This document shows, piece by piece, positions 8,176 to 18,271 of a DNA stretch of 64,000 nucleotides (positions are counted from its first letter, which is position 1; every line of letters begins with the position of its first letter). The notes under the pieces were generated by a model that worked only from the letters and a program-made list of their open reading frames with translations, made no database searches and was not told the DNA's origin. The stretch lies in the NCBI RefSeq assembly GCF_034359465.1, contig NZ_CP110820.1:860501-924500 (forward strand). Direction: 5' to 3'. The stretch is from Candidatus Bandiella woodruffii (lineage in GTDB: Bacteria; Pseudomonadota; Alphaproteobacteria; Rickettsiales; Midichloriaceae). The position numbers were made by a program, and so were the translations under genes.

Positions 8176-8960
8176 GGGAGTGTTGCCATAAGATAGATAA
8201 GATGCTAAAATGAATATAGCGAGCAACAAAGAAAATAGAAATATGAATACAGAGTGTAAAAAATGCAGTAGCAGTAAATACGTTAAGAATGGTAATATTA
8301 GGGGTATGCAAAGGTATAAATGCAAAGAGTGTGGATGTAATTTTACAAGCACTAAATTAAGAGGCTGTTCGCCAGAGATGAAGGCTCTGGCAGTGTTATT
8401 GTACAGCATGGAAAAAAGTAGCTTTAGATGGCTAGGGAAATTATTTAAAGTAGCTCATACTAGCGTATATAAGTGGATAATACTGTATGCTAAAAAGATA
8501 CCAAGACCAACAGTGCCGGAAGAATTGAGAGAAGTTGAAATAGATGAGATGTGGCATTTTGTAGATTCAAAAAAACAAATTATGGATATGGAAAGCCTAT
8601 AGTAGGGAGCTCAAGAGAGTTGTTGCCTGGGTGGTTGGTAAGCGTAACGTTACAACCTTTAGAAAATTGTGGAAAATCATAAGTAGAGATAATTGCACTT
8701 ATTACACAGACGCTTGGTCTGTTTATTCAGAGGTTATACCTCGCCATCAACATGTTGTTGGCAAACAACATACACTCTCAATTGAGTCCAATAACTCAAA
8801 CACAAGGCACAGAATTGCAAGAATGACCAGAAAAACAAAGGTAGTTTCAAAATCTGAAGAAGTTGTCGATCTTACGATTAAGCTCTGGGTACATTTTGAG
8901 GATAACAATAATTTCCTAAGTGAGCAGGGCAATTTTATATCTATCTTTGGCTAACACTCT
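8176..8960 (+). mobile_element. IS1-family element A, complete copy 1
   Basis: The 785-base element has imperfect terminal inverted repeats, GGGAGTGTTGCCATAAGATAG on the left and AGAGTGTTAGCCAAAGATAG on the right (read inward). It encodes InsA and InsB in overlapping frames. A second complete copy is at 62481-63265, with fragments at 11187-11418 and 60023-60061. No target duplication is visible: the flanks are CAACTCTTTCA and GATACTGTGG. It truncates a repeat-protein gene on its left. Confidence 0.88.
8210..8954 (+). CDS. IS1-family transposase InsA-InsB', -1 frameshift
   Basis: InsA (8210-8602, 130 residues) has an N-terminal zinc ribbon (CKKCSS...CKECGC) and a helix-turn-helix (RWLGKLFKVAHTSVYKW). 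A slippery A AAA AAC lies at 8570-8576. A -1 shift there continues into InsB (frame of 8631-8954), giving SKKNKLWIWKAYSRELK... with the DDE residues in TYYTDAWSVY and HTLSIES. This is the standard IS1 expression scheme. Both frames look intact. Confidence 0.88.
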
Positions 8961-8990
8961 GATACTGTGGAAATATGACAACGCCAATTT

Positions 8991-10826
8991 TTAAAAAACC
9001 CTGGATATAACGCGTTTTTTGACAATGCTGCATACCCCAGCTAAAAATATCAACAGACAGCTAATCCATATCAAGTTAACCATAGGATTAAATTGCACGT
9101 TCAATATCACACTTTGGGAATTATTGGGTGAATTTATGGAAAAGTATAAATCGTAAAAGAAATTCCTAATAATGCCGACCTCAGCAGTCTGCTGTTGCTC
9201 AATTGGAAAGAATCTGATTTCTGGATATACTTTGGCTCCGTTGCCAACCTCTATTACTGCCGTTTTAGTAAAATAATTTTCCATGGTGCGATATTGTATG
9301 TCTCTTAGTGTGATTGGCGTATTTCTAAAACTGACGGTTTCTTGGATGTTGATGTTTACCTGGAGTTCTTCTCTCAAGTTATAATACAAAGAAACCGATA
9401 AAACCAAAAAGCCAAACCCACAATGCGCCAATAACATTGGTAATTTACTGAAATTTCTTGTTCTCATCCATTTGATCAACGTAATGAGAATTAGGTATAA
9501 TGAAACAACAACCCCAAAAACAGCATAAGTATAGCTTCTTGTTGAAACTCCAATAAGCAGTGTGGAGCCTATAAAACTCACAACAAGAGAACCAATTGTT
9601 AATCTACCAAAATTAAATTTACGTTCTTTTTCAGCATATGTGCACAAAAAGACAAGTCCTATAACCAAAGGTGGAACAACCGCATTGTAATATTCCACGC
9701 TTGTTGACACACTTTGTTTAAAAAATACTTCAAGTATTATTGGATAGATGGTGCCCAAAGCAATAACAGCCGCTATAATTGACAGAATTATGTTGTTTAG
9801 TAATATCAGTTTATTACTATGCAACTCCTTAACTACAAGCTTTTTAAAGTTCAGCATATATAAAAATAGCGAAATAGCAGTTATAAAAAAGATCGATAGC
9901 AATATTAAAACTCCTCTTTTTGAATCTTGAGCAAAGGAATGAACTGAGGTGATAACGCCTGAGCGCACTATAAATGCTCCAAGCATTACTAAAGTAAAGG
10001 TAATTATACTAAGTAAAATCGCCCAATTCAGTTGAGTGCGTGATTTGCCTGCAATCATCAAAGAGTGTATCAATGCTGAAGAAGTGATCCAAGGCATTAA
10101 CGAAGCGTTTTCCACAGGGTCCCAAAACCAAAATCCTCCCCATCCCAGCTCTCTATATGCCCACCATGCGCCTGTTGCAATCCCAGCGGTTAAAAAACTC
10201 CAAGCGAACATAACCCAAGGTTTTATTGACTTCGCCCAGTCTGATGTATCTTTCGTGATTAGAACTGCTAAGCTTGCAGAAAAAGGCAATGAAAAACCAA
10301 CATATCCCAGGTATAAAATTGGTGGATGGAAAGAAACGCCGATATCCTGTAAAAGTGGATTCATTCCTAATCCGTTTAAAGGTGCTGGTATCATTCTTTC
10401 AAAGGGGTTAGAAGTAAAGATTGTAAATAAAACAAAGCCAGCAGCCAGTAATGCCTGTATCACCAAAGTAATATTTCGATTTGGGCCGTGGCTTGTGCAA
10501 AAAATTCCGTAAAAAGCTGAAGGTATACATATCGCTAACGTCCAAAGTAGCATTGACCCCTCATGGTTGCTCCATGCCCCTGCTATTTTATATAACAATG
10601 GTTTTAGTTTATGCGAGTGATATGCTACGTTTAGCACAGAAAAGTCCGACGTAATATGGCAAATAATCAGTGAACAAAAACTGAAAGCCACTGCAGTCAA
10701 AACAATTAGCCATAAAGTCACTATTATCCTGCCCCTATTTTTGGGTGGATATAAATTGCAGAATATAATCGCAACCAAACTTACTAGCGATATATGCAGA
10801 GAAAGATTTCCAATTTCAGCGAACAT
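8991..10826 (-). CDS. ccmF: Haem lyase CcmF, cytochrome c maturation
   Basis: This 611-residue polytopic membrane protein of system I attaches haem to apocytochrome c at the periplasmic face. The tryptophan-rich WWD segment (WWAYRELGWGGFWFWDPVENA) is at about residues 221-241. Conserved histidines occur in SNHEGSMLLW and SFHPPILYLGYVG. Many transmembrane helices span the length, and the periplasmic loop lies before the last helix. It is slightly shorter than the usual 640-660. It stands alone between an IS1 copy and a truncated gene, so the other ccm genes are elsewhere. The anchored cytochrome c at 7078 is a likely client. Confidence 0.94.
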   Translation of the reverse strand: MFAEIGNLSLHISLVSLVAIIFCNLYPPKNRGRIIVTLWLIVLTAVAFSFCSLIICHITSDFSVLNVAYHSHKLKPLLYKIAGAWSNHEGSMLLWTLAICIPSAFYGIFCTSHGPNRNITLVIQALLAAGFVLFTIFTSNPFERMIPAPLNGLGMNPLLQDIGVSFHPPILYLGYVGFSLPFSASLAVLITKDTSDWAKSIKPWVMFAWSFLTAGIATGAWWAYRELGWGGFWFWDPVENASLMPWITSSALIHSLMIAGKSRTQLNWAILLSIITFTLVMLGAFIVRSGVITSVHSFAQDSKRGVLILLSIFFITAISLFLYMLNFKKLVVKELHSNKLILLNNIILSIIAAVIALGTIYPIILEVFFKQSVSTSVEYYNAVVPPLVIGLVFLCTYAEKERKFNFGRLTIGSLVVSFIGSTLLIGVSTRSYTYAVFGVVVSLYLILITLIKWMRTRNFSKLPMLLAHCGFGFLVLSVSLYYNLREELQVNINIQETVSFRNTPITLRDIQYRTMENYFTKTAVIEVGNGAKVYPEIRFFPIEQQQTAEVGIIRNFFYDLYFSINSPNNSQSVILNVQFNPMVNLIWISCLLIFLAGVCSIVKKRVISRVF

Positions 10827-10886
10827 TTTATTTATTTTGTTACTTACGCATAATCAACACCTGATCTATGCTTCATATCACATAAC

Positions 10887-11186
10887 ATGAAATATTTACA
10901 AGTGGATATAGAATATCATTATTACATTACGTATCTAATTGCAAACATATCTGGGTTTCAACTTCAGGAGTCTTATATAATTGCTCATAGCTCACAATAT
11001 GTGGACGATAATGACTTGGAGTTGGATGTATATAATTGCAAAAAAACAGCCCAGCCCTATAGAAATATGGCCAGCTCCTTAAAAGACCTCTCCTGCGACA
11101 AAAAGAAGATGGAGAATATGCTTATGGCTTTCCATTTCTTGCCAGGTGATACGATAAGCAATAGGAAGGATGGACAAGAGCATAGC
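10887..11186 (+). pseudogene. N-terminal part of a DUF6765-like protein, cut by IS1
   Basis: About 100 residues starting MKYLQVDIEYHYYITYLIAN and including IAHSSQYVDDND recall the N-terminus of DUF6765-like proteins (D-x-H-Y-Y-xx-Y and AQYVDD motifs). That is a family guess from memory. The frame then runs into an IS1 element end (AGAGTGTTAGCC, 11187), so the rest is missing. Function is unknown. It is divergent from ccmF. Confidence 0.55.
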
Positions 11187-11418
11187 AGAGTGTTAGCCAA
11201 AGATAGATATAAAATTGCCCTGCTCACTTAGGAAATTATTGTTATCCTCAAAATGTACCCAGAGCTTAATCGTAAGATCGACAACTTCTTCAGATTTTGA
11301 AACTACCTTTGTTTTTCTGGTCATTCTTGCAATTCTGTGCCTTGTGTTTGAGTTATTGGACTCAATTGAGAGTGTATGTTGTTTGCCAACAACATGTTGA
11401 TGGCGAGGTATAACCTCT
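11187..11418 (-). mobile_element. IS1-family element A, 3' fragment
   Basis: Matches the right end of element A, including the terminal repeat and the last ~75 codons of insB on the minus strand. It stops abruptly at 11418 where the 129-bp MITE begins. Confidence 0.88.
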
Positions 11419-11547
11419 GGTTCTGTCGCATCTGTGAAAATTCAGTGCAAAAAGTGAAAAGTGAAAATTTCAAAGTGCGGAAAATCGGGAGTTAAAAATT
11501 CTTAATTTTTACTTTTTATTTCAAAAATTAACAGATGCGACAGAACC
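11419..11547 (-). mobile_element. 129-bp MITE, copy 1
   Basis: Exactly 129 bases bounded by perfect 17-base inverted repeats GGTTCTGTCGCATCTGT. No open frame. It is near-identical, in inverted orientation, to the copies at 12066, 21731 and 56775. The terminal sequence resembles those of IS6-family elements (GGTTCTGTTGCAAA type), which suggests mobilisation by an IS6-type transposase. It joins an IS1 fragment to an IS5 fragment and has no target duplication. Confidence 0.85.
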
Positions 11548-12031
11548 GACTTGCATCAACAAAAGTAAATACCTCGCTCATATATCCTTGAGATTTTAGT
11601 TGATCTCTAAAAATGGCAAAGATTTTTGATAACAAATTTGTTCCTATCTTTGAGCGGATTCTACTAAAAACGCTATAATCAGGTGTGGCTTCGGTTAAAT
11701 CAAAATCACAAAACCACTTGGCTGCAACACTGTCACTCAAATATCTTTCTAGTTCACGATCTGACAAATCTTCCATAAACTGTAACAACAAGCATTTAAA
11801 TAAACGTAAAACACCATATCCCTTATAATTAGCAGGAGATTCAATTCCCTTCAGCTCTTGCTCTGCTGCCCCAAAATTAAACAGCTCCTTAAATTTGCGA
11901 TATTGATGCTCACTACCAACCAATTGATCCAAACATACCATTATTATTTGATGCGCTGATGACATTTTTCTCTTCTTTATTCTGTAATCCACTCCACTAT
12001 ACCTTTCTTTATTCCATCTTGCAACACTCCC
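11548..12031 (-). mobile_element. IS5-family element, 5' fragment
   Basis: Carries the terminal repeat (GGGAGTGTTGCAAGATGG read inward from 12031) and the first ~145 codons of the IS5-type transposase (to TFVDAS). It is cut by the MITE at 11547. It is near-identical to the complete copy at 50912-52111. The bases just outside the end are ATAAT, the same as next to the virB8 insertion. A short stretch of unassigned sequence (12032-12065) follows. Confidence 0.87.
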
Positions 12032-12065
12032 ATAATAACAGAAGATTCATTAACGCAGTATTTTG

Positions 12066-12194
12066 GGTTCTGTCGCATCTGTTAATTTTTGAAATAAAAA
12101 GTAAAAATTAAGAATTTTTAACTCCCGATTTTCCGCACTTTGAAATTTTCACTTTTCACTTTTTGCACTGAATTTTCACAGATGCGACAGAACC
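12066..12194 (+). mobile_element. 129-bp MITE, copy 2
   Basis: Same length and termini as copy 1, opposite orientation. It separates unassigned sequence from a truncated IS1-type element B and has no target duplication. Confidence 0.85.
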
Positions 12195-12616
12195 GTATAT
12201 AGCTCATCCATCTCTAATATCTCTATACGCCTCTTATCTCCCTCTATCTTTTGATTCGTCACCATCTCATCTACTACTTTCCCTGCTTGTTTGATCCAAT
12301 AAAATACTGTACTTAACGGGATATTTAATATGTGAGCTATCCTCCTAATTCCGCAGTTATTTAGATACATCTTTATCACCATGCTCCTCTCTTTATTACC
12401 ATATTTCCAATTCTTCCTACCATCTCCTTCTGTAAAGTTTTTATTACAACTCTTACATTTGTATCTCTGCTTTTTCCTTGCATATCCATTTTTTGATACC
12501 TCTTTCCCTTTGCAATATTTACATTCTATTTTCTCCATTTTTCCCTTTCTTTTTTTTCCTTCCCTCTCCTTATATCACATTCTTTTCTTCTTTCCTATCC
12601 TTTTTAAAACACTCCC
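12195..12616 (-). mobile_element. IS1-family element B, insA-side fragment
   Basis: Contains the insA start (MEKIECKYCKGKEVSKNGYA) at 12538 and its outer end ...AACACTCCC at 12616. The insA frame is broken after EMDELYT where the MITE joins at 12194. It matches the complete copy at 43021-43825. Confidence 0.87.
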
Positions 12617-12703
12617 AATTTGGTTATTGTTGGCGATGTTGACTTTGCGTTATATTTGAGCTAAAAAGTAAGCTGAGATTTAATGTAATTAAGTATATAA
12701 AAG

Positions 12704-12844
12704 ATGGCAACGAAAAGGACATATCAACCAAGTAACTTAGTGCGTAAAAAAAGGCATGGGTTTAGAGCGAGGATGGCTACCGTTGGTGGTAGAAAAGTTA
12801 TTAACAACAGAAGAAGGCAAGGTAGAAAAGAATTGTCAGCATAG
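12704..12844 (+). CDS. rpmH: 50S ribosomal protein L34
   Basis: The 46-residue basic protein starts [20 protein letters not shown] and contains the L34 core [19 protein letters not shown] before ending [10 protein letters not shown]34 is a small late-assembly protein of the large subunit. It lies 9 bases before rnpA in the widely conserved rpmH-rnpA-yidD-yidC cluster, so these genes are probably transcribed together. A possible promoter lies upstream (TATATT at 12651-12656), with weak -35 support. Confidence 0.97.
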   Translation: MATKRTYQPSNLVRKKRHGFRARMATVGGRKVINNRRRQGRKELSA

Positions 12845-12853
12845 GTTGTACTA

Positions 12854-13231
12854 TTGCATTTGAAAGATTTTAAGATTACCAAAAAAGCTGAGTATCAAAA
12901 GTTATTCAGTGAAGCTAATAAGGTAATTAGTAAGTACTTCATTGTGCTCTACCAGCCCCCTGAACCGAGCGAATTGCGCAAGTTTAGATACGGTATAACC
13001 GCGAGTAAAAAAGTGGGAAATGCGGTTGAACGGAACAGATGTAAGAGGATCGTTAGAGTTTTAATGAAAGATATTTGTGCAAGGGCTATTGACGAGAACA
13101 TAAACATCAACATCAATGTAATTGCACGCAAATTTGTTACAGGTAAAAGTTTCTCTAGTATAAAAAGTGATTTTATGTTTTGTTTAAACAAAATATTTAG
13201 CAATGAAAGACGCAGTATCAAAGATAATTAA
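12854..13231 (+). CDS. rnpA: Ribonuclease P protein component
   Basis: The 125-residue basic protein partners the RNase P RNA to trim tRNA 5' ends. The RNR-type motif is clear in FRYGITASKKVGNAVERNRCKRIVR near residues 45-70, split here by the normal RnpA consensus. The start is a TTG at 12854 because no ATG lies nearby, and a TTG at 12860 is also possible. Its 3' end overlaps yidD by 29 bases, which implies translational coupling. Confidence 0.93.
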   Translation: MHLKDFKITKKAEYQKLFSEANKVISKYFIVLYQPPEPSELRKFRYGITASKKVGNAVERNRCKRIVRVLMKDICARAIDENINININVIARKFVTGKSFSSIKSDFMFCLNKIFSNERRSIKDN

Positions 13232-13463
13232 AGGTTTGTGCCTGATGTTTTTGGCGGTGTACCAAAACATGATATCACCATATATGGCACCTTCTTGCAG
13301 GTATTATCCTAGTTGTTCTAACTATGCTAAAGAAGCCGTAAAAGAATTTGGGATAAAGGGAATATTTCTAACATTTAAGAGAATACTAAGATGTAGCCCG
13401 TTTTCCAAAGGGGGATATGACCCTATCCCACAAAAGTCTGCAAAGACTGATAAATATAAATAA
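13203..13463 (+). CDS. yidD: Membrane protein insertion efficiency factor YidD
   Basis: The 86-residue protein has the YidD signature CRYYPSCSNYAKEAV near residues 31-45 and ILRCSPFSKGGYDPIP near 63-78, with an N-terminal amphipathic/membrane segment. YidD assists YidC in inserting inner-membrane proteins. It overlaps rnpA and lies 20 bases before yidC, as is usual. Confidence 0.95.
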   Translation: MKDAVSKIIKGLCLMFLAVYQNMISPYMAPSCRYYPSCSNYAKEAVKEFGIKGIFLTFKRILRCSPFSKGGYDPIPQKSAKTDKYK

Positions 13464-13483
13464 GTAATTAATTGATTAGTTAA

Positions 13484-15139
13484 ATGAGTAATAATCTTAG
13501 AACAGTGTTAGTTTCGGTGTTATCTATGTTGGTTCTGATTTTTTGGCAGATATATTTTGTAAAGAAAGAAGCCCCAGCTCCTGTTGCGCCACAACAAAAT
13601 GTCCAAAAACTTGAAGGACACGATTTTTTAGCGGCTAAAGATAACACAAGCCAGGGAGAAGAATCAAAGGGAGCCAGAGTCATTTTTCAAAATGGTGCGA
13701 TTACTGGTTCAATTAACTTAGTTGGGGCGAAAATAGATGACTTGACTCTATTACGTTATCAAAAGACTGTTCAGGAAGACAGTGAAGATGTGGTGTTGTT
13801 ATCACCAGTACATACAAAAGAGGTATATTATGCTGAGTTTGGCTGGTTATCAGGTGATAGAAATGTGAAATTACCAGACAATAAAACTGTCTGGAGTGCA
13901 GATAAACATGAGTTGAAGCCAAATGATAAAGTAAAGCTTACGTGGAAGAATGTAGATGGCTTGAGATTCGTAATAACAATAACAATGGATGAAAATTACA
14001 TGTTTACCATTGAACAAAGTGTTTCTGGCAAACAAGGCTTTGACCTAAAACCATATGCTGCCTTAAGTAGAGGTAAACATGGGAATGGAGAAAGTCAAAT
14101 GTTAATCCATGAAGGTGGGGTTGGAGTGTTTGAAAACAAACTACAGGAAGTAACTTTTGACGATTTAAACGATAAAAAATTATATAAATTTTCCGATGCA
14201 AATAACGGTTGGTTTGGCTTTTCTGATAAGTACTGGCTCACTGCAATTATTCCAGAAAAGTCTGGATTGTCAGCTAGATTTATCGAATATACTTCTGGTC
14301 AAGAACAAAGGTACCAAGCAGATGGTGTAATGGATGGGCAAAGTTTGGACGGTGAAGCAAATGGTGTTAGGTTCAGATTTTTTGCCGGCGCAAAAGAATT
14401 AAAGTTACTTGATGAATATGAGCAAAAATATAATATTAAACTTTTTGATAGGGCGGTTGATTTTGGGGTTTTATATTTTATCACGAAGCCTATATTTCTT
14501 GCTCTGAATTTTTTTCATTCCTTGGTTGGTAATTTTGGTGTTGCAATCATTTTACTTACGGTATTTATCAAACTGCTACTCTTCCCTTTGGCTTATAAAG
14601 GATTCAAAGGAATGAATAGGCTGAAAGATCTTCAGCCTGAAATGGCAAGGTTAAAAAAAGTCTGCGGTGATGATAACGTCAAGCTACAAAAAGCTATGGT
14701 AGAATTATATAAGAAAGAAAAAGTTAACCCTGTTAGTGGTTGTCTACCTTTGTTACTTCAAATGCCTGTGTTCTTTGCTCTTTATAAAGTTCTTTACGTT
14801 ACTTTAGAAATGAGGCACGCAGAGTTTTATGGATGGATTAATGACTTATCTGCTCTGGATCCGACGAATATTTTTACTTTATTCGGTTTAATACCTTGGA
14901 GTCCACCAAGCTTCCTTCATATTGGTGTTTTGCCAATAGTTATGTCATTAACATTATTCTTACAACAAGGGTTGAACCCGCAACCAACTGACCCAACCCA
15001 AGCTAAAGTTATGAAGCTATTGCCGTTGATATTTTTATTTATGTTTGCTTCTTTTCCTTCTGGTTTGGTATTATATTGGTCGTGGAGTAATATTCTTTCC
15101 ATTATTCAACAGATTTTAATTAAGAGAATTACAAAATAG
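13484..15139 (+). CDS. yidC: Membrane protein insertase YidC
   Basis: This 551-residue inner-membrane insertase starts with a membrane helix (VLVSVLSMLVLIFWQIYFV), followed by a large periplasmic domain (about residues 60-330). The conserved core has five helices, with FGVAIILLTVFIKLLLFPL near 357, the positive groove loop KGMNRLKDLQPEM, and the C-terminal FPSGLVLYWSWSNILSIIQQ. It inserts respiratory and ATP-synthase subunits alone or with Sec. Its TAG shares a base with the GTG start of mnmA. Confidence 0.97.
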   Translation: MSNNLRTVLVSVLSMLVLIFWQIYFVKKEAPAPVAPQQNVQKLEGHDFLAAKDNTSQGEESKGARVIFQNGAITGSINLVGAKIDDLTLLRYQKTVQEDSEDVVLLSPVHTKEVYYAEFGWLSGDRNVKLPDNKTVWSADKHELKPNDKVKLTWKNVDGLRFVITITMDENYMFTIEQSVSGKQGFDLKPYAALSRGKHGNGESQMLIHEGGVGVFENKLQEVTFDDLNDKKLYKFSDANNGWFGFSDKYWLTAIIPEKSGLSARFIEYTSGQEQRYQADGVMDGQSLDGEANGVRFRFFAGAKELKLLDEYEQKYNIKLFDRAVDFGVLYFITKPIFLALNFFHSLVGNFGVAIILLTVFIKLLLFPLAYKGFKGMNRLKDLQPEMARLKKVCGDDNVKLQKAMVELYKKEKVNPVSGCLPLLLQMPVFFALYKVLYVTLEMRHAEFYGWINDLSALDPTNIFTLFGLIPWSPPSFLHIGVLPIVMSLTLFLQQGLNPQPTDPTQAKVMKLLPLIFLFMFASFPSGLVLYWSWSNILSIIQQILIKRITK

Positions 15140-16236
15140 TGAGCACGAAGAGACACAAGGGTAAAATAGTTGTTGCCATGTCTGGCGGGGTTGATAGTTC
15201 CACCGTTGCTGCAATGCTTCATGAAGAAAATTATGAAGTAATAGGGGTCACCCTGCAACTTTATGATGTTGGAGAAATGGCATTAAAAACTAAGGCGTGT
15301 TGCGCAGGACAAGACATATATGATGCGAAGAATGCTGCAGATATAATCGGCATACCGCATTATGTCTTGAATTATGAGAATCTTTTTAGCCAAAAAGTTA
15401 TAGAAGATTTTGTGGACAGTTATGTTGCTGGAGAAACGCCAATTCCATGTGTTAAATGCAATCAAAAGGTAAAATTTGAAGACCTATACAAAATGGCCAA
15501 AGACTTGGGGGCTAAAGCACTTGCAACCGGACATTACGTGAGGAAGGAAAGAGCTAATGGTGAAGATATGCTTTTGAAGGGGGTTGATGCCAATAAAGAC
15601 CAAAGCTATTTTTTATTTGCTACAACGAAGGAGCAACTTAATTTCTTAGAATTCCCATTGGGTGGTTTAGTGAAAGAAGAAACAAGAGCCCTTGCCATAA
15701 AATATGGTTTGAACGTTGCAAATAAAGCCGAAAGCCAGGATATCTGTTTTGTACCGAATGGTAATTATTCAGAGGTTATCAGAAAATTAAGACCACAGTC
15801 CTATCAACCAGGGAACATTGTTTCCAAGGATGGGATTGTTTTGGGGCACCATGATGGCATAGTCAACTTCACTGTTGGTCAACGAAAAGGGATAGGGATC
15901 GCCCATAAAACACCTCTTTATGTAATACAAATTGATGCCAAGAACAACCAAGTTGTTGTGGGTGAAAAAGATGATCTGAAATCTGCTCGCTTAAAAATCA
16001 AAGAAGTGAATTGGTTAGCCCAAGATGCGGACTTACAAAAAGAATTTAGATGCTCAGTGCGACTGCGCTCCAACCACGAAGAAATCAACGCCACCGTAAA
16101 ATATTTGGGAAATGGTTATGCAGATGTTACACTTGATTCTTTTTACTATGGGATCACCCCGGGGCAAGCATGCGTTATGTATGATGGTGATAGGGTTCTT
16201 GGGGGTGGGTGGATAATGAAAAATAGTATGGAGTAA
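15139..16236 (+). CDS. mnmA: tRNA 2-thiouridylase MnmA
   Basis: The 365-residue enzyme makes 2-thiouridine at position 34 of tRNA-Lys, Glu and Gln. The PP-loop SGGVDSS is at residues 15-21. The catalytic cysteines lie in IPCVKCNQKVKF near 100 and SQDICFV near 198, and GHYVRK and GQRKGIGI are also present. It starts with GTG at 15139, overlapping the yidC stop by one base. The length is normal. Confidence 0.95.
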   Translation: MSTKRHKGKIVVAMSGGVDSSTVAAMLHEENYEVIGVTLQLYDVGEMALKTKACCAGQDIYDAKNAADIIGIPHYVLNYENLFSQKVIEDFVDSYVAGETPIPCVKCNQKVKFEDLYKMAKDLGAKALATGHYVRKERANGEDMLLKGVDANKDQSYFLFATTKEQLNFLEFPLGGLVKEETRALAIKYGLNVANKAESQDICFVPNGNYSEVIRKLRPQSYQPGNIVSKDGIVLGHHDGIVNFTVGQRKGIGIAHKTPLYVIQIDAKNNQVVVGEKDDLKSARLKIKEVNWLAQDADLQKEFRCSVRLRSNHEEINATVKYLGNGYADVTLDSFYYGITPGQACVMYDGDRVLGGGWIMKNSME

Positions 16237-16242
16237 AATTTA

Positions 16243-17244
16243 GTGCGCACAATAGATAAATTAGCCAACTATATACAGAGCACCTTGTGGTTTAGGGTTA
16301 CGTTAATTAACTATCTATTATTGCCTTTCTCTCTGGTATACAGCTTAATACGAAACCTGAGATATTATTTTTTTCAGACCCCAGTACATTTTAAAAGCAA
16401 GGTAATCTGTGTGGGCAATTCTGTATCTGGTGGTGCCGGGAAAACCCCTGTTGTTATAAGATTAGCCATTTTGTTAAAAGAAGGTGACAAAAAGGTTGCT
16501 GTGGTTGCAAGAGGATACAAAGGTGTTTTAAGCAATTCAAAAGAAGCTATAAAGGTGGATTTGGACAAGCACTCATATAGAGAAGTTGGTGATGAGACCA
16601 TGCTTGTAGCAAAATATGCTGATGTTTTTATTTCAGCTAACAGGGCTTTAGCAATAAAAGAGGCGCAAAAATATGGGGCTGAAATTATAATATTGGATGA
16701 TGGTTTCCAGGATAATACGATACATAAAGATTTATCTATACTGGTGATCAGCTCAGCCGAAATTAAAAATAAGTTCTTAATTCCAGCTGGTCCAATGAGG
16801 GAGAGTCTGAATACAAGTTTAAAAAAAGCTGACATTGTAATTGTTCCTGAAAATAAGCAATATGCGTTGCAAGGAAAATATCTGGTTGGAAAGGAGGTTT
16901 TAAAGCAAGGGCAGGTTATCAGTAACGCAAAAGAACTGGAGGGAAACCAATACATACTTTTGTGTGCTATTGCTCAGCCTGATAGGGTGGTAACAACTGC
17001 TAGAGAGTTAGGTGCAATAATTAAGAAGAAGCATTTCTATCCAGACCACTATAGTTTTTCTGAAAGGGAATTGAAAGTGATTTATAAACAAGCCCAAAAA
17101 TATAACTGCAAAGTTTTGACAACAACAAAAGATTATGTAAGACTACCCCAAGATTACCTTGAAGATACTGCTGTGTTAAAGTATTACGTTGAGTTTGATG
17201 ATGAGGAGAAGTTAAGGGAGAAGATATATAACCTTTTTGATTGA
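16243..17244 (+). CDS. lpxK: Tetraacyldisaccharide 4'-kinase
   Basis: This 333-residue inner-membrane enzyme phosphorylates the disaccharide precursor of lipid A. It has an N-terminal membrane segment (about residues 18-42), the P-loop VSGGAGKTP (61-69), VVARGYKG and the Walker-B-like [18 protein letters not shown] at 16243 is used as start, 7 bases after mnmA. Its presence implies that the cell still makes lipid A, which some Rickettsiales lack. Confidence 0.93.
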   Translation: MRTIDKLANYIQSTLWFRVTLINYLLLPFSLVYSLIRNLRYYFFQTPVHFKSKVICVGNSVSGGAGKTPVVIRLAILLKEGDKKVAVVARGYKGVLSNSKEAIKVDLDKHSYREVGDETMLVAKYADVFISANRALAIKEAQKYGAEIIILDDGFQDNTIHKDLSILVISSAEIKNKFLIPAGPMRESLNTSLKKADIVIVPENKQYALQGKYLVGKEVLKQGQVISNAKELEGNQYILLCAIAQPDRVVTTARELGAIIKKKHFYPDHYSFSERELKVIYKQAQKYNCKVLTTTKDYVRLPQDYLEDTAVLKYYVEFDDEEKLREKIYNLFD

Positions 17245-17248
17245 AAAT

Positions 17249-18247
17249 ATGTTTGAAGCCATTCAAGAAATAATAATTATCATTCTACCCATATTAGCTA
17301 AAATACTGATGTTTTTAATACCATTGCTTTTATGTGTGGCATATTTGACTTTAGCAGAAAGAAAGATTATAGGTTGGATGCAATTGAGGGTAGGGCCAAG
17401 TAGGGTTGGGTTTTTGGGACTGTTACAACCAATTGCTGATGTGGTAAAGCTAATTTTTAAAGAGCCGATAATCCCAAACTCAGCTGATAGAGTACTATTT
17501 TTGTTGGCCCCAATAATCACTTTTTCATTAGCAATGATTGGTTGGGCAGTCATTCCAATTGATAATTTTGTTATTGCAGATTTAAGTATTGGTGTGATGT
17601 ATGTGTTGGCAGTCTCTTCTTTGGGGGTGTATGGTATTATAGTCGCTGGCTGGGCTAGTAACTCAAGGTATGCATTCTTTGGTGCCATCAGATCAGCAGC
17701 ACAAATGATTTCCTACGAAGTGGCAATTGGGCTTTGCGTTGTGTGTGTTTTGCTGGCTACTGGGTCATTAAATCTCACTGAGGTTGTGAATGCGCAAAAA
17801 AACATGCCACTACACATGGAATTGCTACTCTTCCCAATGTCGGTTGTGTTTTTTATTTCCATATTGGCAGAGACAAACAGACATCCTTTTGATTTGCCAG
17901 AGGCGGAATCTGAATTGGTTGCTGGGTATAACGTTGAGTACTCATCCATGTCTTTCGCTCTGTTTTTTTTAGGTGAATACGCCAATATGATATTAATGAG
18001 TGCCTTTATGGTGCTATTGTTTATGGGGGGTTGGTTACCACCATTTAACTTGGGATTTTTAGGCTTTGTTCCTGGTATGGTATGGTTTGTTTTAAAAGTA
18101 ATGTTTTGCTTGTTTATTTTCATTTGGATCAGAGCATCGATCCCAAGATTCAGGTATGATCAGCTAATGAGGCTTGGTTGGAAGGTGTTTTTACCTTTCA
18201 CGTTGGTTTGGACAGTTGTGATTGCTGCTGTTGTTGTGTATACCTAA
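17249..18247 (+). CDS. nuoH: NADH-quinone oxidoreductase subunit H
   Basis: This 332-residue multispanning subunit of complex I forms the quinone entry channel. Characteristic segments are [20 protein letters not shown] near residue 34, [11 protein letters not shown] near 156, [20 protein letters not shown] near 210 and [18 protein letters not shown] near 290. ATG at 17249 lies 5 bases past the lpxK stop and is preferred to an upstream TTG. It is separated from other nuo genes in this window. The next gene is a large oxidoreductase 25 bases downstream. Confidence 0.97.
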   Translation: MFEAIQEIIIIILPILAKILMFLIPLLLCVAYLTLAERKIIGWMQLRVGPSRVGFLGLLQPIADVVKLIFKEPIIPNSADRVLFLLAPIITFSLAMIGWAVIPIDNFVIADLSIGVMYVLAVSSLGVYGIIVAGWASNSRYAFFGAIRSAAQMISYEVAIGLCVVCVLLATGSLNLTEVVNAQKNMPLHMELLLFPMSVVFFISILAETNRHPFDLPEAESELVAGYNVEYSSMSFALFFLGEYANMILMSAFMVLLFMGGWLPPFNLGFLGFVPGMVWFVLKVMFCLFIFIWIRASIPRFRYDQLMRLGWKVFLPFTLVWTVVIAAVVVYT

Positions 18248-18271
18248 TTATCAAAAAGCTCATTCAGCCGC

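Noticed and set aside
7805-8311. 168-codon protein spanning IS1 and repeat-protein sequence
   Set aside because: The N-terminal part is antisense of the IS1 insA gene. Only the part left of 8176 is native.
5544-13463. Replication origin near dnaN-recF or rpmH-rnpA
   Set aside because: These genes often flank oriC, but dnaA is absent and I see no DnaA-box cluster. The gene order is too rearranged to infer an origin.
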